From a bacterium HR21 (lineage in GTDB: Bacteria; Bacteroidota; Ignavibacteria; Kapaibacteriales; HRBIN21): a stretch of 64,000 nt of DNA. Under the pieces are notes generated by a model. The model saw only the letters and a list, made by a program, of their open reading frames with translations, was not told where the DNA came from and made no database searches. A program made the position numbers and the translations under genes. The stretch lies in NCBI GenBank assembly GCA_002898295.1, contig BEHX01000002.1:62001-126000 (forward strand). The letters are read 5' to 3'. Positions 8,359 to 16,796 of this stretch are shown here, piece by piece. The number at the start of each line of letters is the position of its first letter. The stretch's first letter is position 1.

Positions 8359-9678
8359 CTACTGCTGTGAACGGGTGGGGAGATACCTCAGCACGACACG
8401 GTCCGCCGTAAAGTACTTCTGCGCCACGCGCTGGAGATCTTGCGGCGTGATGCGGAGATAGCGTTCCAGCTCCGTGTTGATGAGATTCGCATCCCCAAAC
8501 GTTGCCCAGTAAGACGCCAATGACAGTGCCTTCTCCAGGGCAGCTTTCTTCCCCATCACGAAGCGAGCCTCCCGTATGTTGCGCGCCTTCTGGAATTCCG
8601 CTTCCGTAACCCCCTCACGCTTGACGCGCTCGATAACTGCCAGGAGCTCCCGCTCAACCTCCTCGATTGACTTCCCCGGCGCCGCAACACCGATGGAGAG
8701 AATTGCGCCGGCATACTGAAGGTCGAAGAGGAATGCCGATGCCTGCACTGCCACCTGCGTTTCGTCCACAAGTCGCCGGTAGAGCCGAGAACTCTCTCCC
8801 CGGGCAAGGATATCGAGCAACATTTCCATCGCGTAGGCATCCGTATCGCCTGCCTTCGGTCCCCGCCAGCCAATGAAGACAGCCGGTTGCGGCGCTTTCG
8901 GATCGAAGACCGTATCCCGCTGCTCTCCCACAAGCGGGGCAAGCTCAAAGCGCAGTGGCGGGAGCTCCGGTCCAGGCGGGTACTGACCAAAATAAGTCTG
9001 CACCAACTGCCGTACCTGCTCCGGCTCGACATCCCCGACAACGGCAAGCACGGCGTTGTTCGGATGGTAGTACGTGTTGTAAAACTGCACGAACTCCTCG
9101 ATGCGGGCACTGTCAATGTGTTGGGATGCGCCTATCGGTGTCCACTCGTAGGGCGAGCCGGCAAACAGACGGGCGAACATGCGCTCCATCCAATCGCCGT
9201 ATGGGCTATTCTCATAGCGCATCTTCCGCTCTTCCTTGACTACGCCGCGCTGCGTCTCCACCCCGACGCTATCAATACGGAGACGACGCATACGCTCCGA
9301 CTCAATCCAGAGCGCCAAAGGCAATTGGTGAGCCGGCAGACTCAAATGGTACACCGTGGCATCGAAAGAAGTAAAGGCGTTGAGCGAGCCTCCTGCCTCC
9401 TGAATGTACTTATCAATGGCTGCCCGTGGGATGTGTTCAGTCCCCTCGAACATGAGATGTTCGAAGAAATGGGCAAAGCCTGTACGCTGCCGCTCTTCGT
9501 TGCGGGAGCCCACCTTGTAATGGAGCACCGTGGCAACAACGGGGGCGGAGGTATCCCGCTGCACGATCACATGGAGCCCGTTGGCAAGTGTGAATTCTGT
9601 AAAGCGAATCGGGTAGAAGCTCCGCTGCGCCCAGAGAGAGCTACTCAGGAGAAGGAGCAGAAGGGTGCACCGCCGCAT
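8359..9678 (-). CDS. Zinc peptidase M16 family, catalytic subunit, secreted
   Basis: The 439-residue protein starts with a signal peptide (MRRCTLLLLLLSSSLWAQ). The inverted zinc motif HFFEH is at residues 70-74, with the downstream Glu in the VKEERKMR region near 150. This is the processing-peptidase/pitrilysin-like architecture with two M16 domains. It is the likely active partner of the following HxxEH-less gene, and would degrade or process peptides in the periplasm. The ATG at 9678 is chosen because it begins the signal peptide and sits 37 bases downstream of a TAGTTTTG promoter element; the upstream in-frame codon at 9717 would overlap that element. Confidence 0.9.
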   Translation of the reverse strand: MRRCTLLLLLLSSSLWAQRSFYPIRFTEFTLANGLHVIVQRDTSAPVVATVLHYKVGSRNEERQRTGFAHFFEHLMFEGTEHIPRAAIDKYIQEAGGSLNAFTSFDATVYHLSLPAHQLPLALWIESERMRRLRIDSVGVETQRGVVKEERKMRYENSPYGDWMERMFARLFAGSPYEWTPIGASQHIDSARIEEFVQFYNTYYHPNNAVLAVVGDVEPEQVRQLVQTYFGQYPPGPELPPLRFELAPLVGEQRDTVFDPKAPQPAVFIGWRGPKAGDTDAYAMEMLLDILARGESSRLYRRLVDETQVAVQASAFLFDLQYAGAILSIGVAAPGKSIEEVERELLAVIERVKREGVTEAEFQKARNIREARFVMGKKAALEKALSLASYWATFGDANLINTELERYLRITPQDLQRVAQKYFTADRVVLRYLPTRSQQ

Positions 9679-9714
9679 GGATATTGTCGCTGCTTCAGAC
9701 ACCAACGTGGGAGG

Positions 9715-9722
9715 CAAAACTA
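9715..9722 (-). promoter_or_regulatory. TAGTTTTG -7 promoter element of the M16 pair
   Basis: This match to TAnnTTTG on the minus strand overlaps the last codons of lnt and lies 37 bases before the M16 ATG at 9678. It would let the peptidase pair be transcribed apart from lnt. Confidence 0.6.
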
Positions 9723-11378
9723 CGCTATTTTTCGCTGCACAGCCTGCCGCACTCCGGTCCCCAGCAGCAGTACTCCACAGAGCACTGCCGCCCCCTGCGG
9801 GAGCAGGTCTCCAATCCGCTCGTAGAGGCTCGAGGCGTCTCCGAGTGGGAGCACAACCGGTAGCGCCGCTGCTACGTACTGCGGTAGCTCTGCTACGACC
9901 TCACCCGTAGGGAGCACAGCCGCCGTAATCCCGCTATTAGCACACCGCAGGAGCGGACGCCGCAACTCGATGGCACGGACCCGCGCAATAGCGAAGTGCT
10001 GCGCCGGTCCCGGGGTATGGTCGAACCAAGCGTCGTTGCTCACCACAACGAGCAGCTGTCCGCCTTGTCGGGCATACGCACGGGCAAAGTCCGGGAAGAT
10101 GGACTCAATGCAAATTGCCACCCCGATCCTCAGCGTATCGCCATCCGACCGCGACATCCGGAGCAGCCGCTGCTCGCTTCCCTTTGCCCAGCTGGAAATT
10201 CCCACGCCCCACTCCACCACGTGCGGCAATCGCCCGAGGAGCTCAGCGTACGGGAAACGCTCTGCAAAGGGCGTCAGGCGCACCTTCCGATGTACGCCCG
10301 CAAGCTCGCCCGCCGGCGAGAGGAGTAGCACGGCATTGTAGGCTTCGTAAAACCGTGTGGAATCCCATGGCACAGGCTTCATCAGCGGGGTTGCTCGATG
10401 GGCTGGCACGAACTGCATCTCTGCAAACCCGCTCAAGAGGGCGCACCCCCGCTGGCGGACCCACCCCCGGAGCGACTCCCACAGCCAGCGATACTCCGGT
10501 GCTGTAATCGGCACAGGAATCGCTGTCTCGTTCCACACAACGAGCTCGGCTGGGAATCGGTGCAGAAGACTGTCGGTCAGTCGCTGTTGCTGCTGAATCT
10601 GCTCCACTGCTGTCATCGCCTCCCACTTCGCCCAAGGATTGAAATCCGGTTGCACAAGGATAGCCCTCAGCAGACCGCGCACAGGGGTTGAACGCAGCTG
10701 GTGCAATCTCACCATTCCATAGAGCATCGGCACGGACACAAGAGCTGCGGCGAGAACTACCATCCCTATGGTTGCCCGCTGGCGGAGCCAATGGAGGAAG
10801 CTCTCTCCCCGTACCCGCGCTCGGCTCCACGAACGTAACAGCTCGTACGCGGCGACGTTGACCCAGAGGACCAGGAAGCTGGCTCCCCATACCCCCGCAA
10901 GGTCCGCAATCTGAATCCAGCTCTGGTGCTGCGCTTGCGTATAGCCCAGCAAGAGCCAAGGATAGCCAATCTCGCCCAAACTGTGCAGCCACTCAAAGGC
11001 TACCCAAAACAGCGGGAAGCAGCGCACCGCCCAGCGCGGGGAGAGATGCCGGGCAAGCCATCCGACTGCCAAGAGCGGGAGCAGAAAAAACAACGGATGC
11101 CCCAGCCACAGCAGCACTCCTGCAACGAGCAGGTACGGATCTGCTTCCGCCTGCCAGCTACTGACCCACCAATTCGCCGCTCCGTGGAAGCAGAAGCCAA
11201 ACACGTACCCCACCCGAACCAAGTGCGTTAGTGTCGGCGCTTGCTCCAGAACCCACAACAGTGGCACCAAAGCCCCGAAAGCAAGCCCACCTGTCGGGAG
11301 AGGCGGAAAAGCAATCCCCATGAGGCTTCCTGAAAGAGCCGCCGCCAGTAAGTGCTGTCGGTGCACAGGCACCTTCAT
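9720..11378 (-). CDS. lnt: Apolipoprotein N-acyltransferase
   Basis: The 552-residue inner-membrane protein has hydrophobic helices over about residues 10-225 and then a periplasmic nitrilase-type domain. The catalytic triad is visible as Glu284 (VVWNETAIP), Lys365 (GVHRKVRL) and Cys423 (GVAICIES). It adds the third acyl chain to lipoproteins, the last maturation step before Lol export. That fits a genome with several lipoproteins (M48 protease, 61-63 kb lipoprotein). The start codon is preceded in frame by a nearby stop. The promoter element at 11548-11555 leaves an unusually long leader of about 160 bases. Confidence 0.92.
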   Translation of the reverse strand: MKVPVHRQHLLAAALSGSLMGIAFPPLPTGGLAFGALVPLLWVLEQAPTLTHLVRVGYVFGFCFHGAANWWVSSWQAEADPYLLVAGVLLWLGHPLFFLLPLLAVGWLARHLSPRWAVRCFPLFWVAFEWLHSLGEIGYPWLLLGYTQAQHQSWIQIADLAGVWGASFLVLWVNVAAYELLRSWSRARVRGESFLHWLRQRATIGMVVLAAALVSVPMLYGMVRLHQLRSTPVRGLLRAILVQPDFNPWAKWEAMTAVEQIQQQQRLTDSLLHRFPAELVVWNETAIPVPITAPEYRWLWESLRGWVRQRGCALLSGFAEMQFVPAHRATPLMKPVPWDSTRFYEAYNAVLLLSPAGELAGVHRKVRLTPFAERFPYAELLGRLPHVVEWGVGISSWAKGSEQRLLRMSRSDGDTLRIGVAICIESIFPDFARAYARQGGQLLVVVSNDAWFDHTPGPAQHFAIARVRAIELRRPLLRCANSGITAAVLPTGEVVAELPQYVAAALPVVLPLGDASSLYERIGDLLPQGAAVLCGVLLLGTGVRQAVQRKIA

Positions 11379-11414
11379 GGAGCACCCGTCCCGGAAGCAG
11401 CCCGCCCGAGGGTG

Positions 11415-11516
11415 TCACAAAAATGCATGCCGGCACGGCATCCCCAGTATCTCGGTGGAATTGCTGTCCCAACATCCCGAACCTGAACGGTACAGCTGTG
11501 CGAACGGCGTCACCAT
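11415..11516 (-). CDS. Possible 33-residue leader peptide upstream of lnt
   Basis: A small frame with ATG at 11516 and TGA at 11415 lies inside the long leader between the TAATTTTG element and lnt. GGGAG lies 6 bases before the ATG, at normal Shine-Dalgarno spacing. The product (MVTPFAQLYRSG...) has two Cys residues and no recognisable family. It could be a regulatory upstream peptide or chance; only position and ribosome-binding site support it. Confidence 0.25.
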   Translation of the reverse strand: MVTPFAQLYRSGSGCWDSNSTEILGMPCRHAFL

Positions 11517-11547
11517 CGCGAACTCCCAGGCTTTTCCGGGACATGGT

Positions 11548-11555
11548 CAAAATTA
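11548..11555 (-). promoter_or_regulatory. TAATTTTG -7 promoter element upstream of lnt
   Basis: An exact TAATTTTG on the minus strand, 170 bases before the lnt ATG and 32 bases before the possible leader peptide ATG. Confidence 0.6.
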
Positions 11556-11599
11556 CCGCATGCCAACCAAGCCTTTAGCTCTGCTCCACAGGGACGCTG

Positions 11600-11607
11600 T
11601 AATTTCG
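11600..11607 (+). promoter_or_regulatory. TAATTTCG, near-match -7 element of the LuxR-type regulator
   Basis: The plus strand reads TAATTTCG, one base off TAnnTTTG, 28 bases before the ATG of the regulator at 11635. The spacing matches the other promoter-gene pairs in the window. Confidence 0.4.
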
Positions 11608-11634
11608 CACCGCCTTCTCTGCTCCCATATTCTG

Positions 11635-12300
11635 ATGGAACAGCAACAGCCAGCAACGGCTCTCTTGCTCCTTTCCCCTTCGCCCCTCCGCTGCGAAGCT
11701 CTCCGGCTCATGCTGCTCTACCATGCCGATCTCCCCGTGGTGACGGCTACCTCGGTGGTCGAAGCACAGCGTCGGCTCCGTTCGGGCATCTGCCGAGCGC
11801 TCTTGCTCGATCAGACCGTGCTCAACCCTGGGATGCTCGCGCTCATCGAGAGTTTGACGCATCAGAAACCCCAACACCCGCTTGGGGTTCTCGTGCCGCC
11901 CACTGCTGCCGCATATGCTCCGCTGTTCCTAAGCCTGGGGGTACGAGTTCTGCTCAATACGGAAGCAACTCCGGAGGAGTTCCTCATGGGCATTGGGGCA
12001 CTGCTCCGGGGCGACAGTTTCCTGAGCCCGCCTTTCCCCGAGGCAATTCGGAAAGCGCTCGTGGATATGCCCCCTCACGGACGCTTGTCCGTACGCGAAT
12101 GGCAAATTTTCCTGCTATTGCTTCAGGGCAAATCCTACTCAGAAATCGGGCGCCTCTTGGGTATCGAGCCGAAGACTGCCAGCACGTATCGGAGCCGCCT
12201 TGCCCGGAAGCTGGGATGTACATCACGAGCGGAGCTCTTCCAGTACGCGTACGCACACAGGCTGCTCCACGAGTTTACCGTAGCAGATGCTTCCGAATAA
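11635..12300 (+). CDS. LuxR/NarL-type transcriptional regulator with degenerate receiver domain
   Basis: A 221-residue protein with an N-terminal receiver-like domain (about 8-130) and a C-terminal LuxR helix-turn-helix (about 150-210; LSVREWQIFLLLLQGKSYSE, then TASTYRSRLARKLG). In the receiver, the candidate phospho-acceptor Asp59 is present (ALLLDQTV). The acidic pair that holds magnesium is missing (LLLSPSPL near 11-18), and the conserved Lys is Asn108. Phosphorylation is therefore doubtful and it may be a pseudo-receiver regulator. No histidine kinase lies beside it. Its 3' end overlaps the convergent hydrolase gene by 26 bases. Targets are unknown. Confidence 0.78.
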   Translation: MEQQQPATALLLLSPSPLRCEALRLMLLYHADLPVVTATSVVEAQRRLRSGICRALLLDQTVLNPGMLALIESLTHQKPQHPLGVLVPPTAAAYAPLFLSLGVRVLLNTEATPEEFLMGIGALLRGDSFLSPPFPEAIRKALVDMPPHGRLSVREWQIFLLLLQGKSYSEIGRLLGIEPKTASTYRSRLARKLGCTSRAELFQYAYAHRLLHEFTVADASE

Positions 12301-13108
12301 ACTCCCGCGCTCGCCGGCGAGCATCCTCGGCAGCACGGGAATCGAACTGCGGATTGCTCGGGTTGGCGAAAGCATGGTCGGCATCGTAGCTGACCACTGT
12401 CAGCTGTTTCCCTGCTCGGCGCATTGCTTGCTGGAAGCGTTGAACCAGCTGCGGGGTAATCCAGCGGTCACGGCGGGCAAAAATTCCGAGCACCGGACAA
12501 TGGAGCTTCCGGAGACGCTCCAGCTCCAGCTCTGGCATTCCATAGTACATCACGCATCCTGCTGCCTGATCACCTGCCAGGAGAGCCATCTGGAGTGCCC
12601 ATCCTCCTCCGAAGCACCATCCCAGGGTGGCGATCCGCGCCGTGCGCGGCAGCGCCGCCAAGACTCCCTGTAGGATTGCCCAGATACGCTGTTCAGAGAC
12701 AGCCTGCATCAGACGCGCCGCCTCCTGCGGGGAATCAGTCTTCTTCCCATCGTAGAGATCAACTGCGACGACAACGGCTCCTGGAAGCTCAGCTGCCCAC
12801 TGGAGCACTTCCTGCTGGACAGCAGCGGTGAGCCCCCACCACTCATGGAAAATGAGGAGGACCGCCGAAGCCGAGCGCAGGTCTGCCCGGCTGCTATAGA
12901 GACGAGCCGGAACTCCTCCGGCTGTCGGGACCGTGAGCCATACCCCGGAAAGCCCCGCAGTGTCTATCGGCTGCGGCACAGGATGAGCTGCCTGAAAAGC
13001 CGGATCCTTGCCAAAAGCAGCGAAGTCACCGGGATGGCAGCTTTGAGCCAAAAGCACTGCCGGCATCCCTAGAAAGAGTGTCCCAGCCCAAATCCGGAAC
13101 AGGCTCAT
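12275..13108 (-). CDS. Dienelactone hydrolase family protein, exported
   Basis: The 277-residue alpha/beta hydrolase has a signal peptide (about 1-22, ending VLLAQ). The DLH triad is visible: nucleophile Cys165 (LGWCFGGG), Asp214 (ARRDRWI) and His245 (DADHAF). The substrate cannot be told from sequence; family members hydrolyse dienelactones and other small esters. The ATG at 13108 overlaps the gatA stop as ATGA, a coupling signal that also fixes the start. It is the last gene of the long psd-to-hydrolase chain. The 3' end overlaps the convergent regulator gene. Confidence 0.85.
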   Translation of the reverse strand: MSLFRIWAGTLFLGMPAVLLAQSCHPGDFAAFGKDPAFQAAHPVPQPIDTAGLSGVWLTVPTAGGVPARLYSSRADLRSASAVLLIFHEWWGLTAAVQQEVLQWAAELPGAVVVAVDLYDGKKTDSPQEAARLMQAVSEQRIWAILQGVLAALPRTARIATLGWCFGGGWALQMALLAGDQAAGCVMYYGMPELELERLRKLHCPVLGIFARRDRWITPQLVQRFQQAMRRAGKQLTVVSYDADHAFANPSNPQFDSRAAEDARRRAREFIRKHLLR

Positions 13109-14541
13109 CGAAGATCCTGACCACCGCGCCACAGCTGCAAGCAGAATCGGGCATAGCGGAGTAAGGCTTCATCAGCTCCATACGGTGCCTGGAGCTGGAG
13201 CCCTAGTGGCAGCCCACTGCGCGTCTTTCCCGCCGGCAGACTGACTGCCGGTATTCCCGCCAAGTTCGCCGAGACTGTAAAGTAATCCGCCAAGTACATA
13301 GCAACGGGGTCTTCCAAGCGTTCCCCCAGCCGGAAGGGGGGCACCGGCGAGGTAGGCAGAAGCAAGACATGGAGCGAGGCAAAGGCGCGAGCATACGCCT
13401 CAGCAATGAGGCGGCGGGCTCGCTGTGCCTTACGGTAGTATGCATCGTAGTAGCCTGCCGAAAGCACATACGTGCCGAGCATAATACGACGCTTGACCTC
13501 TGCTCCAAAGCCAGCTGTCCGCGTTGCTGTTATGACATCCTCGCCCTCTTCCACCGGCGCCCGAAAGCCATAGCGGACCCCATCGTAGCGCGCCAGGTTG
13601 GAGGAAGCCTCAGCCGTCGCAATGACATAGTACGTCGGCACCCAGGCAGAGCTATAGGGAATTTCCACTGTCGTCAGCTGGACCCCGGCATCTCGGAGCA
13701 GGGCAAGGTGATGCTGGTAGCACTCTCGCACCTCTTCGTGGCAATCTCGGAGAATGTGCTCGGGCAGTATGCCCACATGCAGCGTTTCGGGCACCTCCTC
13801 CAGAGCAGCCAGGCTCTGGGTTGGAGGCTCGGGCAGAGTGGTAGCATCTCGAGGATCGTGCCCGGAGATGGCGTCGAAAACGGCAGCAACATCTTCCACC
13901 GTCTGCGCCAGAATCCCAATCTGATCCAGCGACGAGGCGAAGGCAACCAGCCCGTAGCGGGAAATGCGTCCATAGCTGGGCTTGAACCCAATGACACCGC
14001 AGAACGCCGCCGGTTGTCGCACAGAGCCTCCCGTATCCGAGCCCAGAGCAACGTGGCAGAGGCGGGCAGCAACCGCTATAGCTGAGCCTCCCGAAGAGCC
14101 CCCCGGGACGTAGTCGGGATGATGCGGATTGCGCGCTGGTCCAAAGGCGGAATGCTCGTTCGAGGAGCCCATGGCGAACTCGTCTAAGTTGGTTTTGCCA
14201 ATAATGACTGCCCCTGCTGCCTTCAAGCGCTCTACTGCCGTCGCATCGTAGACAGGGACGAAGTTTTCCAGCATGCGCGAAGCGCACGTTGTGCGAATAC
14301 CTCGCGTGGAGATGTTGTCTTTGACGGCAACAACGCAGCCTTCCAGCGCCCGAGGAGTTCCGGCATCGAAGCGGGCATCGGATTCCTCAGCTGCCCGGAG
14401 GGCATCGTCTGCTGCCACTGTGATGAAGGCATTGAGGTCCCGATACTCCTCAATGCGGTGGAGGAATGCCTCCACCACGTCGCGGCAGCGGAGCTCTCCT
14501 GCTTGACGGCGACGCCGAAACTCGGCGTAACTCCCCGTCAT
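13105..14541 (-). CDS. gatA: Asp/Glu-tRNA amidotransferase subunit A
   Basis: A 478-residue amidase-family protein with the complete Ser-cisSer-Lys triad: Lys74 (AVKDNIS), Ser149 (GGSSGGS) and Ser173 (DTGGSVR). With GatB and GatC it releases ammonia from glutamine to convert Glu-tRNA(Gln), and possibly Asp-tRNA(Asn), to the amide. gatB lies at 49.5-50.9 kb in this window; no gatC was seen. The start overlaps the stop of the second TatA-type gene as ATGA, and the stop overlaps the hydrolase start, so it is translated within a polycistron. Confidence 0.95.
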   Translation of the reverse strand: MTGSYAEFRRRRQAGELRCRDVVEAFLHRIEEYRDLNAFITVAADDALRAAEESDARFDAGTPRALEGCVVAVKDNISTRGIRTTCASRMLENFVPVYDATAVERLKAAGAVIIGKTNLDEFAMGSSNEHSAFGPARNPHHPDYVPGGSSGGSAIAVAARLCHVALGSDTGGSVRQPAAFCGVIGFKPSYGRISRYGLVAFASSLDQIGILAQTVEDVAAVFDAISGHDPRDATTLPEPPTQSLAALEEVPETLHVGILPEHILRDCHEEVRECYQHHLALLRDAGVQLTTVEIPYSSAWVPTYYVIATAEASSNLARYDGVRYGFRAPVEEGEDVITATRTAGFGAEVKRRIMLGTYVLSAGYYDAYYRKAQRARRLIAEAYARAFASLHVLLLPTSPVPPFRLGERLEDPVAMYLADYFTVSANLAGIPAVSLPAGKTRSGLPLGLQLQAPYGADEALLRYARFCLQLWRGGQDLR

Positions 14542-14774
14542 TGCCCATCGTGTCTGGACGGTGGGACCATCGGTGGAGTCGAACGCCGCTCTGCTGAGTC
14601 TGCAAGCTCGGCCGAGAGCTCTCGCAGCTGGTGGCGCAGCTCCTCTTGAGCTTTCTGCAACTGCCTCCAGCCCTTCCCCAGCATGCGGGAAAGCTCAGGC
14701 AGATGCTTTGGTCCGAACAGGAGCAGAATTACCAGCACGATCAGCAGCAGCTCACCGCCGCCGACATCGAACAT
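14538..14774 (-). CDS. Sec-independent translocase protein TatA/TatB type (second copy)
   Basis: A 78-residue protein with one N-terminal transmembrane helix (GGGELLLIVLVILLLFGPKH), the FGPKHLPEL hinge and a charged amphipathic helix, the layout of TatA/TatB. The FGP hinge and longer helix tend toward TatB, while the MFDVGGGE start is TatA-like, so the subtype is open. It lies 22 bases after another TatA gene and shares a 4-base ATGA overlap with gatA. tatC is not in the window. Confidence 0.82.
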   Translation of the reverse strand: MFDVGGGELLLIVLVILLLFGPKHLPELSRMLGKGWRQLQKAQEELRHQLRELSAELADSAERRSTPPMVPPSRHDGQ

Positions 14775-14796
14775 GGAACACCTCAGAGCGTCCAAC

Positions 14797-15021
14797 CTAC
14801 CGCGCTGCAGGAGGCTGCTCGGAAGAGGCAGCAGAAGCCGAGGGAGGCACGCTCGACGTGCTGGAACGGGAGACCGGCTCCTCCTCCAGCGATGCCGCCC
14901 GCTTGAACTCCCGGATACCAGAGCCCAACCCCCGCATCAGCTCCGGAATCTTCCGCCCACCAAACAGCAGCAGGAGGACCAGCGCAATCAACAGCAGTTC
15001 TGTCGGTCCGAGCCCGAACAT
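14797..15021 (-). CDS. tatA: Sec-independent translocase protein TatA
   Basis: A 74-residue protein: [20 protein letters not shown] forms the single membrane helix, followed by the FGGRKIPEL hinge and an amphipathic helix, then a Ser/Pro-rich tail. It would polymerise as the pore component that exports folded proteins with twin-arginine signals. It is paired in tandem with a second TatA/TatB-type gene and sits 15 bases after purQ. Confidence 0.9.
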   Translation of the reverse strand: MFGLGPTELLLIALVLLLLFGGRKIPELMRGLGSGIREFKRAASLEEEPVSRSSTSSVPPSASAASSEQPPAAR

Positions 15022-15036
15022 GGCTGTGCCCTGAGA

Positions 15037-15756
15037 TTATGAAACCAGCGCAACAGCGTGTCTAGCAGAACACGCATGGCGTATCGAACGGAAGATGCCC
15101 AAACCATCCACGCTGCCCAGCAGTGCCTCGCAGGCACGCTCGGGATGGGGCATCAGACCGCAGACATTCCCTTCCCGATTGAGCACTCCAGCAATGTTGT
15201 CCACCGACCCATTCGGGTTGGCAGCCTCCGTCACGGCGCCGTCGGCTTCGCAGTAGCGGAAGAGAATCTGCCCATGCTCGTGGAGCTGGCGGAGCGTCTG
15301 CGGCTCGACGTAGTAGTTTCCCTCGCCATGGGCGATCGGAATGCGCAGGACTGTCCCCGCCGTGAGCGCATTGGTGAACGGAGTATCTTCCCGCTCCACG
15401 CGGATGAACACCGTGCGACAAATGAAGCGGAGCGAGCGATTCCGCAGAAATGCTCCGGGCAAAAGCCCAGCCTCGCAGAGAATTTGAAAGCCGTTACAAA
15501 TCCCCAGAACGAACCCGCCAGCACGGGCAAAACGCACCACCGCCCTCATCACAGGAGAGAACCGAGCAATAGCCCCACTCCGAAGGTAATCCCCGTAGGA
15601 GAAACCACCGGGCAGAATCACGCAGTCCGTCCCGCTGGGCAACTTCTCCTCCTGATGCCAGACAAACTCCGCATCCTCACCCAGGGCTGAGCGGACCGCC
15701 CAGTAGGCATCCCAATCGCAGTTCGAGCCCGGGAAGACAACAATGGCGAACTTCAT
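15037..15756 (-). CDS. purQ: Phosphoribosylformylglycinamidine synthase, glutaminase subunit
   Basis: A 239-residue class I glutamine amidotransferase. The nucleophile Cys87 (GICNGFQ) and the His204/Glu206 pair (PHPERA) are in place. It supplies ammonia to PurL for the fourth step of purine synthesis, with PurS as linker subunit. purS lies directly upstream with a 4-base ATGA overlap. purL is not in this window. Confidence 0.95.
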   Translation of the reverse strand: MKFAIVVFPGSNCDWDAYWAVRSALGEDAEFVWHQEEKLPSGTDCVILPGGFSYGDYLRSGAIARFSPVMRAVVRFARAGGFVLGICNGFQILCEAGLLPGAFLRNRSLRFICRTVFIRVEREDTPFTNALTAGTVLRIPIAHGEGNYYVEPQTLRQLHEHGQILFRYCEADGAVTEAANPNGSVDNIAGVLNREGNVCGLMPHPERACEALLGSVDGLGIFRSIRHACSARHAVALVS

Positions 15757-16037
15757 TGCGGTTCCCCTACAGCTACCGCCGGAACAGGTTCGACTTCCAC
15801 GATGCGGTAGTCTTCAATGACAGGGTTTGCCAGAAGCCGCCGGCATGCTTCCTCTCCAACCGCTCGGGCTTCTTCGGCAGAGGATGCCTCCACCTCCATC
15901 TCGATGTATTTGCCGATGCGCACTTGCGCAATCATGGGAAAGCCAATTGCCTGAAGGGCCTGCTCGACCGTTTTCCCCTGAACATCGAGGATGGAGCGTC
16001 GGAGACTGACAACCGCTCGGACAGCAAAGCGCCTCAT
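15753..16037 (-). CDS. purS: Phosphoribosylformylglycinamidine synthase subunit PurS
   Basis: A 94-residue protein of the PurS family ([18 protein letters not shown] and [12 protein letters not shown] are recognisable). It bridges PurQ and the small-type PurL in the FGAM synthase complex. It overlaps pssA upstream and purQ downstream by 4 bases each. The last dozen residues extend slightly beyond the usual 80-85. Confidence 0.92.
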   Translation of the reverse strand: MRRFAVRAVVSLRRSILDVQGKTVEQALQAIGFPMIAQVRIGKYIEMEVEASSAEEARAVGEEACRRLLANPVIEDYRIVEVEPVPAVAVGEPQ

Positions 16038-16786
16038 TTCACTTCCCCCGGGAAGCTCTCAGCATCCCACTCCTCGGCATGGCGCTGCCGCCACCGCCGA
16101 ACACTATCCCGCACAATGCTGCCGAGGATGTAGAGCAATAACAGCGGAAAGAGCGCATACCCCTTCGTTCCCACCACTACGAGCACACCGAGCGTGAAGA
16201 CGACCGTTTCCACCGGATGTTGGCGAATGTAGCGCCGGGTATAGCGCGGGATATTCAGGAAGCGCATACGACTGACCATCAGCGCAGCCAGCCCGAGGAC
16301 CAGCCCAACCAGCGCAGCGGTGTCCCACGGAGCCGGCAAGGATTGGGGATGGAAGAAGACCAGGTAAGCACTCAAGGTCAACGCCGCTGCCGGGATTGGC
16401 AACCCAACAAATTCGGGCTTGTCCGCCAATGTGGTCAGCTGCACATTGAAGCGTGCCAGGCGCACCGCCCCTGCCAGAGCCGGGACAGCCGACACCACCA
16501 TCCCAATTCCTCCAAACTGGTGGAAATGGACCGCATAGGCAAGGTATGCCGGCGCCACACCGAAAGAGACTACATCGCTGAGCGAATCCAGCTCGACCCC
16601 GAACTCGGAGGCAACCCCAACGGCACGCGAGAGAATGCCGTCGAGCATATCGAAGAGCGAGGCGAGTACAATGAACGCAAACCCTTCCATGAAATGCCCT
16701 TGGGCAATCACAACGATAGCGTGGAAACCCGAGAAGAGATTCGCCAGCGTGAACAGGTGCGGCACCAACTGCCGGAAAAGCCTCAT
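16034..16786 (-). CDS. pssA: CDP-diacylglycerol--serine O-phosphatidyltransferase
   Basis: A 250-residue integral membrane enzyme with the CDP-alcohol phosphotransferase motif: Asp46, Asp49-Gly50, Arg54, then Asp67 and Asp71 (FDMLDGILSR...GVELDSLSD). It makes phosphatidylserine from CDP-diacylglycerol and serine. psd lies immediately upstream, so the two give phosphatidylethanolamine. The ATG at 16786 is 10 bases after the psd stop and starts the hydrophobic region; the longer in-frame extension is not membrane-like. Confidence 0.92.
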   Translation of the reverse strand: MRLFRQLVPHLFTLANLFSGFHAIVVIAQGHFMEGFAFIVLASLFDMLDGILSRAVGVASEFGVELDSLSDVVSFGVAPAYLAYAVHFHQFGGIGMVVSAVPALAGAVRLARFNVQLTTLADKPEFVGLPIPAAALTLSAYLVFFHPQSLPAPWDTAALVGLVLGLAALMVSRMRFLNIPRYTRRYIRQHPVETVVFTLGVLVVVGTKGYALFPLLLLYILGSIVRDSVRRWRQRHAEEWDAESFPGEVK

Positions 16787-16796
16787 CCTGCTGGAC

